5,428 nt of DNA from Chitinophagaceae bacterium (GTDB taxonomy: Bacteria; Bacteroidota; Bacteroidia; Chitinophagales; Chitinophagaceae), in the NCBI GenBank assembly GCA_019454915.1, contig JACFNM010000271.1, forward strand, positions 1-5,428, read 5' to 3'. Numbering within the stretch: the stretch's first letter is position 1; each line of letters starts with the position of its first letter. The notes beneath the pieces are model-generated. The model made no database searches and was not told where the DNA came from. It worked only from the letters and a program-made list of their open reading frames with translations. This document shows positions 1 to 5,428 of the stretch, piece after piece. The position numbers and the translations under genes were made by a program.

Positions 1-182
1 GGCGGGGTTTGGGAAGCATCTTCAACCGGCGCGCTGAAAGCGACGCTGTTGCCCACGTCTATCCCAAGGCTATACAATCCGCTATGAGCATCCTCGTTAG
101 TTACATAATCATTCAATGGTTGATTGTCGGTATGCTTCTGTACCTTACAAGGCGTTTCGCAGGGTTCATTCTTATAAGCATA
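1..182 (-). other. Start of a jelly-roll, carbohydrate-binding-like module, cut by window edge
   Basis: After DGFEDY (residues 1745-1750) and a short segment with two Cys residues comes EDAHSGLYSLGIDVGNSVAF (from 1779). The pattern 'A-H-[ST]-G-x-Y-S-L-x-[VI]' is the common first-strand signature of galactose-binding-like and CBM-type jelly-roll modules in Bacteroidota surface proteins. Only the first strands lie in the window, so the rest must be read beyond the left edge. Confidence 0.45.
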
Positions 183-3100
183 GTCCTCAAAACCATCAAA
201 GGCATGTTCGGTATAGCGCGCATTTTGTGTTACCGCTATGGGCATGGATTCATTATAACCATATTGAACAGCGTTATGCCGGTTTAGCGGGTCTTTGTTT
301 TCCAGTTCAAATCCTTTACGATTAAAAAGAGTAGAATGGGTGTTCCAAACCCATTTCGTAGTATCCTTTATGGGTGTAATGCCCTTGTCCGTGAATTTCC
401 AGAAAGCTTTAAAATTGTTTACGGTACCATATTCCCGAATATTGGTATTATTATTATTGCCGGGGATATTTTTTTCCGTCCGGTCGTCGTAGTAGCTGTA
501 CGCCCTCTCTACGCGCCAGTTGCCCAATATACCCCAACGGTAGGGATTAGCCGTGGTATCGGTGATTCGTGAAAGGCAGTCTTCAACCGGTACCGTTTTT
601 ACACAATAAAATGAATCACACTCCTGAATCAGCGAAAACCCGGGCTCGCAGGCAATATATTCGATGGTGAGTTGCGGCCTTGTCGGGCAGGGAAACTTAC
701 CATATCCGGGGTCAACTGCGCTACAGGTAGGACAGCCGATAGCATTTGCACTGTTGTTATTATTGATTTGCCCGATATCCAGAGCCACAGCGCCTTCATC
801 CAACCTGTTCGATGTTCGCGTAGATGGATTTGTCCCGAAGTTCGAATTGTTAGCATTAGGATCGGAATTATTGAGAGGACCATACATCGCTATACAGTCC
901 TCATCTGACGCAAAAGGGTTGAGATAGCTATCGGTTGACCAAAAGCAAAGACGTCTGTATCCTTTGGATTCGGGTCCCTTTATTCTAAACCAGGTTGTTG
1001 TGGCGCCACGACGATCGAGAGATGCAGTGATCAGATCTTTAACGTTTAGCAGAACGCTGTTTTGTTTTTTTGTGGAATAAACAATAGCCCTCTGAGTACT
1101 CAGATAAGTTTTGGTATCGAGGATTCCTCTTATTAACGGCGAGTTGTCCACGAAAGAATTTTGGGGGTTAAGATTATTTAAAGTGGGATTAAAATCTATG
1201 TGTACATAGGATTCGTTGCCTCCAGCTTCGTCCGTATAGTGATGAGGCAGATTGTTGGTATGATTCCTTTTTTCCATGCTCCGGGGCATTCCCCGAATCT
1301 CCTGATGTTCGCCCATGTGCGGATAAAGCGATAATTGTGCGTTTACAATATCAGCCCCTGCCGGCAATACACCTAAATCAAATTTTAACCAGCTTTCCAG
1401 GTTATGAGCATATCTTGTGTCCCCATTGTTCCCGGGGATATTAGACGAAGCTTCAAAATAGGGCGTATTGGCGAACGCGTAGTAGTTATTGTAGCCGGAC
1501 ACAAAGGGCCAAACGCCTAATCTATAATCTCTGCTGATCGAGAAACCGGCGTCCGGGACGGGATTTAAAACCAGCTTCTTTAAAGCGTTCTTTTTAATCG
1601 TCATGGTTTTGGGCTGATACCGGGCATCTTCCACCTGCCAGAAATCAGAATAAGACACAGCGGCGGTATTTACTACCCGCGTGGTTTTGTCCAGCACCAG
1701 TTGCCATTTTCCGCCAACCTTTTGCAGAGGATTTTCCAAACTGGTTACCGAACCGATATTCAATGCCGGCATGTTGCGTTTTCCGCTTCGGATAATTTGA
1801 AGCCGGTTGTTATCTCCCGTAAAAAATCTGCCTTCTTCGTCAATGAAGTACATACCTTTCAGTTTGGGATTACGGCTCAGCTTGGCTGCATCTACGGCCC
1901 ACAGCTTCTTCGTGGTAATTGGTACCGGAGAAGTGTTATCACACACACCAAAGCCGGTACACTTGTTGATGCCATCCTTCAACTGAGTTCTTCCCCAGCC
2001 ACCTTTTACCATGATTTCATCACCACTTTCAAAGAAGCGGTCAATATCGCTGTAGCCCGGAGCACCGATTATCTTGCCGTCTCTAAAGCTGATGTTATTG
2101 AATATGGCGCCGGTGTTTTTGTAAGCGGGCTCCATACCGCTATAGGCCCAGTGAGCAGGATAATTAAACTGATAGACGGGGTCATTAAATTCATTAATGG
2201 TTTTGGTCAGCAACACATCGCCCGTTTCGCCGTCATACAGCAGGTTTTCCGTAGTTACCAGACTCCCTTTATCATATACCATCACCTTATCCAGAATACC
2301 GTATCGGTTTACCACTTTCGTAACTGCAGAAGAGCGGAATCGCCTCATCTCAAGATGTGGCAGTACCCAGGGCATGACAGTCACCACCGGAATGATTCCA
2401 ATCATAAAGCCGTCTGCATTTAATTCTATACTCGCTCCCTGCGACATAAAAGTTTGTTCCCGCATGTCGGTCATGATCTCTATGTCTTTTCCAATCTGTG
2501 CTTCCATGTTTAAGTGGCCATTGGCTGAATCTGCTACCGCAACGGTATTGTTCAGATGTTTTGCCTCCGCATGCTGATCATCCACTTTATAATAATACCG
2601 GGTATAGCTCTGCGCATTGTCGGGATCATCTTCACTATAAGAAGCGGTTGCTTTCATTTTTCCGTTCATATCGTTCAACTCCACTTTAAAGCCTTGTGAG
2701 AACGTTAATGCTTTTTTGGAGTAGAGATTAAACAGGTTTAAGAGGTTTTCCGAATTGAATCTTCGTATCTCCAGGGGTGTACGATCCACCAGTGTTGGAA
2801 AATCATAGGTGGTATAATACTCGGTTTCAACATAACCCGTCGCCGATCTGATATCCTGATGATGAATGGTACGTACCCTTACTTTGCTATACCCTACAGA
2901 AGCGGCGGGATAGAACATTTCACCCAATGGAAATTCCGAATACATATTACTGATCGGCGCAAGAGGGGCAACCTGTTCCTGGTATTCTACCGGAAGCCGG
3001 AACGGATTTTCATCATTGCCAATATTCGGCTCATAACTGGCAACACCACTGCTTATGCTCATTTTAACGCCATCGATATCTTTCGTCGTGGTATAATCGT

Positions 3101-4100
3101 ATTCCTGACCATAGGTTGCTTCCTGTTCCTGCCCGTTTGTAAGCGTTGCCCAGTTATCATATACTGTAATTCGCTTTACGCGCAGCCCATCGCCATATTT
3201 CTTAAAATCCGGGTTGTTTAGCCGCACAAAAGAACGTCCGCTGTTGAACTTCTTGGCCCAACCCTTCATTCTTGCCTGTGTTGGAAATTTTGTAAACAAC
3301 TCTCCAAGATTTTGTATCAGGGCAAATGACGCCCTGACGACTGCCTGCGCATCGAATTCTCCGTCAAGATCAGAATTGGGATAAGCTTTGGAAGGGAGAT
3401 TGAGCCTGAGCACCTGGATGGCGGTTTTGGCAAGCGGGCTGGCGTCGCCATCCTCTCCTTTTATTCTATGCGTTCCTTTAAGCCGTATCCAGATGATATA
3501 AGGGTCTTCTGTAACGCCATAGTCTTCATACCGCGCATAAGTAGAAACGTGCTCTTCACCACTGCCATATATATCGGCCGGCATTTGCACGCTCAGCCGG
3601 AAATATAGTTTCTCTACACCGGCAAGGTATTTCCTTTTGATTTCCTTTTTCTGTCCCTCAGCGTCATCAGACTGAATAGGAGACGGTATTTTTATAAAAG
3701 CATACAGGTGGTCATGTTCTAAATCCTGATAAAGCAAAGACTGGCTTTCAGATAAATTCGAACTGCGCCCCATACCGGCCAGCGAACACATCTGCATGGC
3801 TCTTTTGTTCTGTACAAAGGCGTAATCATCCGATTCGTACTCCACATTGATCCTTCCGGCAGAAGGAGTAAGGATGTCTGTCAGCGTCCATGCACTTATG
3901 TTTTGGTTTTGTTTTTCTTTGCTGAAGCCCTGATTTCCCTCTTGTAAAGTATAAGGGTAGTCCGCATTGCTGAGCCCGTCCGGATTATCTGCTGCACTTT
4001 TGTATGTTCCCCACCGGTCGTAGCCTTTCACATCATATTTCGGATTATTCTCTTCTGCGGACTCATTTTCTGATCCCAAATTCTTGTTGTTATCCGGGGG
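1..4100 (-). CDS. Giant modular surface-type protein, downstream fragment (DNRLRE-like domain), continues past left edge
   Basis: This frame (codons beginning at 4100 and ending at base 3) has 1,366 codons and no stop, and runs off the left edge. It carries on the upstream fragment after a one-base shift. An in-frame TGA at 4130-4128 means it cannot begin further upstream by itself. Independent starts would have to be TTG 4079-4077 or GTG 4031-4029, neither with a convincing ribosome-binding site. Blocks in order: KGYDRWGTYK (residues ~468-477), VEYESDDYAF (529-538), YGQEYDYTTT (from 773), SVGYSKVRVR (844-853), FSQGFKVELNDMNG (from 910), a hydrophobic stretch (1009-1026), YD-repeat-like sequence (1037-1095), a Cys pair (1157, 1163), a DNRLRE/CBM96-like domain (~1300-1592), a Cys cluster (1594-1618), NPYRWGILGNW (from 1628), DGFEDY (1745-1750) and EDAHSGLYSL (1779-1788). 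The composition is rich in Asn, Tyr, Asp and Gly with few hydrophobic segments, which fits an exported protein. The function is unknown. No nuclease, protease or other catalytic signature is visible. Confidence 0.9.
650..1512 (-). other. DNRLRE/CBM96-like beta-sandwich domain within the giant protein
   Basis: Residues ~1306-1592 follow the pattern of the DNRLRE (CBM96-like) family. They begin with a YNNYYAFANTPYF segment, followed by a hallmark strand pair with a single-residue turn, WLKFDLGVLPAGADIVNA then QLSLY (residues 1347-1369), where family members typically have 'R.LL.FDLS.LP.GA.V..A.L.LY'. Next come a strand with LLNVKDLITASL, a segment around GYRRLCFWSTD, and the closing strand RPQLTIEY (1584-1591), matching the family's usual 'RP.L.V.Y' ending. 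About 285 residues is longer than the ~160 typical of the family. The excess lies in insertions rich in Asn, His and Asp, around bases 1180-1310 and 700-900. Family members are thought to bind carbohydrate, and here the domain would serve as an adhesion or glycan-binding module. The assignment is by pattern only. Confidence 0.6.
2062..2321 (-). other. RHS/YD-repeat-like segment
   Basis: From residue 1037 the protein reads TKVVNRYGILDKVMVYDKG, then NLLYDGETGDVLLTKTINEF, then YPAHWAYSGMEPAYKN. The YD-containing units (Tyr-Asp at 1052-1053 and 1065-1066, the second followed by a Gly-rich turn and an alternating hydrophobic strand) look like the YDxxGxL pattern of RHS/YD repeats, which form the wall of RHS and TcB/TcC shells. 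Only about two units are visible, too few to claim a shell, and there is no RHS core motif (the DPxGxxxGxN type) in the window. The similarity could be a local beta-hairpin resemblance. Confidence 0.4.
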
Positions 4101-5428
4101 TATCTGTTTGGGTTGCCGGGTTCTTTTTCAATCCCGTTATACGTAAACCAGATCTTTTTAAGCGTTAGTTTTCCCGCATTGTTTATTGATGAAGGGTTCT
4201 CCGGACATAACTCATAACTGTATTCAAAAAGAACGGATTTAATTGGCCGGGCCTTGTCTTTATTTTTTACAAAATCGGCCTTACTGTACAGGTCTATTCT
4301 TTTCAGTCTCCTAAGGGACTGCGCATTGTTCAGCCCCCCGTTTTCACCCAGAACGCCAAAGGCATCCTTTCGCTTGTCCGTTTCATGTTGCCCGTCATCG
4401 AGCGTGAAGGTGGCTATCATCGTTTTTGATTCGAGCGAATGCAAATACCACACTTCTTTTTCGCCGTATATATAGCTTCCCTTGTCGTCGCTGGTATCGG
4501 TTTTAAGTCCCTCATTATACGTTGCTTTATTGGGCGCATAAGGTGTTCTCCATTTATAGGGATTACTCTGGCCATATATCCGGGTATAGTTGAATTTCAC
4601 GGCATCCCCCATATCATCATCGGTGATACCGTCACCGGTCTTATCCACATAATCCGGTGACACGATGGCTGTCAGTAAGAAGGAATGAGCGTAGGCGGGT
4701 AATTGCTCTGCATTATAAAACCGGTCCTTACCTTTATTATTATTAACGCTATTGTCTAAACCTGCATCATATTCCACCAGTCCGCTATTGAGATTTGCTT
4801 TCTCTTTAGACACACTGAAGCTCACTTCTTTTTGCATGATGTTGTAAACCGGCAGGCCGTACACGTATCTTCTCCCGTCGGGATTGAGTACGGTAATTTC
4901 AGAGAGGTGATGTTTTTTCCGGAAACTGTTTTGTCTGGACTCTTTAGATACCAGCGGGTTTTCTTCGCAGTTGCCTGCAATGAAAGTATTCACCGGATAG
5001 CTGTAGATTTTTTTATCAAGTCCATAGTCGGTGGCGTCTTCGGCAGTTAGATAACTGATGACCTGGCTGCGTTTGTCGCGATGATGCTTTACCGATTTTA
5101 GACTGTCCATTTTGATGGGTTCTCCTTTGGAGATCAGGTGCTGATATCTTTGAAGCAATGGACTCAGATAGGGGTCGTCAAACCGAGGCATTACAACCGA
5201 CACCGGATCGGTATCTCCCAATTGGTCAAAGTGACTCTGCAGGTTAATGGTTTTCTCTGCAGGATTTTTAAAATATACGGCTTCGAAAGTACTGTCTGAT
5301 GATCTAAACGGAATTTGAGGAACTATTAAATTAGCTTCACTCCACAACGTATTTTCTGTGGTGGCAACGTTGACCCTGACATCGGCTCCGGCGTGTACCA
5401 GATTGCCCGCTCCTAAATCCAGCGATAT
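4028..5428 (-). CDS. Giant modular surface-type protein, upstream (N-terminal-side) fragment, ending at a frameshift
   Basis: This frame is open from the right edge (5428) to a TGA at 4030-4028, giving 466 codons with no start needed inside the window. A TTG at 5347-5345 is not a convincing start, because the frame continues upstream of it with similar sequence (HAGADVRVNV, then TTENTLWSEANL). The genuine start lies beyond the window. Visible blocks are DGRRYVYGLPVYN (bases ~4880-4840), a calcium-loop-like DKTGDGITDDD at residues 262-272, NPYKWRTPYAPN, KGSYIYGEKEVWYLHSLESK, and KLTLKKIWFTYNG just before the break. I recall the same order of blocks in large uncharacterised Bacteroidota proteins. 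The last 22 residues before the TGA (from the Arg at 4096-4094) are basic, unlike the rest, and read as out-of-frame sequence. The sensible continuation is in the next frame from the C tract at 4100-4096. No catalytic motif or membrane helix is seen and the function is unknown. The coding call is very secure; the product is only a family impression. Confidence 0.9.
   Translation of the reverse strand: MSLDLGAGNLVHAGADVRVNVATTENTLWSEANLIVPQIPFRSSDSTFEAVYFKNPAEKTINLQSHFDQLGDTDPVSVVMPRFDDPYLSPLLQRYQHLISKGEPIKMDSLKSVKHHRDKRSQVISYLTAEDATDYGLDKKIYSYPVNTFIAGNCEENPLVSKESRQNSFRKKHHLSEITVLNPDGRRYVYGLPVYNIMQKEVSFSVSKEKANLNSGLVEYDAGLDNSVNNNKGKDRFYNAEQLPAYAHSFLLTAIVSPDYVDKTGDGITDDDMGDAVKFNYTRIYGQSNPYKWRTPYAPNKATYNEGLKTDTSDDKGSYIYGEKEVWYLHSLESKTMIATFTLDDGQHETDKRKDAFGVLGENGGLNNAQSLRRLKRIDLYSKADFVKNKDKARPIKSVLFEYSYELCPENPSSINNAGKLTLKKIWFTYNGIEKEPGNPNRYPRITTRIWDQKMSPQKRIIRNMM
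4096..4100 (-). other. Frameshift at a five-base C homopolymer
   Basis: On the minus strand the sequence reads TA-CCCCC-GGATAAC. As written, the upstream frame reads Tyr-Pro-Arg-Ile and stops 22 codons after the Pro. Adding one C gives Tyr-Pro-Pro-Asp-Asn-Asn-Lys and joins the upstream frame to 1,365 more open codons. The two open frames overlap only between 4031 and 4127, so the shift must lie there, and the C tract is the only homopolymer of that length near the natural join. The join falls in an Asn/Glu/Pro-rich linker between IWFTYNG and YDRWGTYK. A classic X-XXY-YYZ slippery heptamer is not present: the A-site Pro codon could re-pair at -1, but the P-site Tyr codon could not do so well. 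A sequencing or assembly indel, or a real one-base deletion, is the simplest cause. Confidence 0.85.
4613..4645 (-). other. Calcium-loop-like acidic motif (DKTGDGITDDD)
   Basis: Residues 262-272 have Asp at relative positions 1, 5, 9, 10 and 11 with Gly at 4 and 6. This resembles the DxDGDGxxDxxE loops of EF-hand-like, dockerin and thrombospondin type 3 calcium sites, as in the frequent 'D.TGDGI.D.D' of exported Bacteroidota proteins. It is a single copy, without the flanking helices of a true EF-hand. Confidence 0.45.

Noticed and set aside
629..883. An 84-codon minus-strand open frame
   Set aside because: It is out of frame with the giant gene and overlaps its DNRLRE-like domain end, where the main frame has the recognisable RPQLTIEY strand.
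1701..2423. A 240-codon plus-strand open frame, the longest on that strand
   Set aside because: It lies wholly opposite the conserved minus-strand gene, has no recognisable motif and no plausible ribosome-binding context. It is an antisense shadow of a long open frame.
2859..3221. A 120-codon plus-strand open frame
   Set aside because: It runs opposite the YGQEYDY to SVGYSKVRVR region, which carries recognisable conserved blocks; no motif of its own.
4029..4079. Independent gene start for the downstream fragment at TTG 4079 or GTG 4031
   Set aside because: Neither has a convincing ribosome-binding site, and both fall in the middle of a linker that continues smoothly from the upstream frame after a one-base correction.
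4094..4102. Programmed -1 ribosomal frameshifting at the C tract
   Set aside because: No X-XXY-YYZ heptamer: the P-site Tyr codon cannot re-pair at -1, and no clear downstream stem-loop or upstream Shine-Dalgarno-like stimulator was seen. A one-base indel explains it more simply, though recoding is not excluded.
5345..5347. TTG as the start of the upstream fragment
   Set aside because: The same frame is open through to the window edge with protein-like sequence, so this TTG is an internal Leu codon.

Overview
The window lies entirely inside one very large gene on the minus strand. No intergenic DNA, RNA gene, promoter, terminator, mobile element or CRISPR array is visible. Read right to left, the gene enters at base 5428 already open and leaves at base 1 still open, so neither its start nor its stop is present. 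About 1,809 residues are visible once one frameshift is corrected. Residue numbers below count from the right-hand edge (residue 1 = bases 5428-5426), not from the true start.

The organism is most likely a member of the Bacteroidota, probably of the Chitinophagaceae/Sphingobacteriales type. I infer this from moderate GC content and from sequence blocks I recall in giant, mostly unnamed 'hypothetical proteins' of that phylum: ESDDYAFVQN, SVGYSKVRVR, KGSYIYGEKEVWY, NPYRWGILGNW and DGFEDY. I could not run a search to confirm this.

Layout along the protein: (a) bases 5428-4101, an N-terminal-side beta-rich region with a calcium-loop-like motif; (b) bases 4100-4096, a five-base C tract (G on the plus strand) where the frame breaks; (c) bases ~4095-2430, a long conserved region with no domain I can name; (d) bases ~2405-2060, a hydrophobic proline-containing stretch followed by a segment that looks like RHS/YD repeats; (e) bases ~2060-1515, a linking region with a Cys pair; (f) bases ~1512-650, a DNRLRE/CBM96-like beta-sandwich domain; (g) bases ~650-180, a Cys-rich segment and a conserved NPYRWGILGNW block; (h) bases ~180-1, the start of a jelly-roll, carbohydrate-binding-like module that runs off the left edge.

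The architecture suggests a secreted or surface-exposed modular protein that may bind carbohydrate and is distantly RHS-like. No catalytic site is visible and the function is unknown. The main oddity is the single frameshift, which would truncate the protein unless it is a sequencing error, a phase-variable tract or a recoding site.
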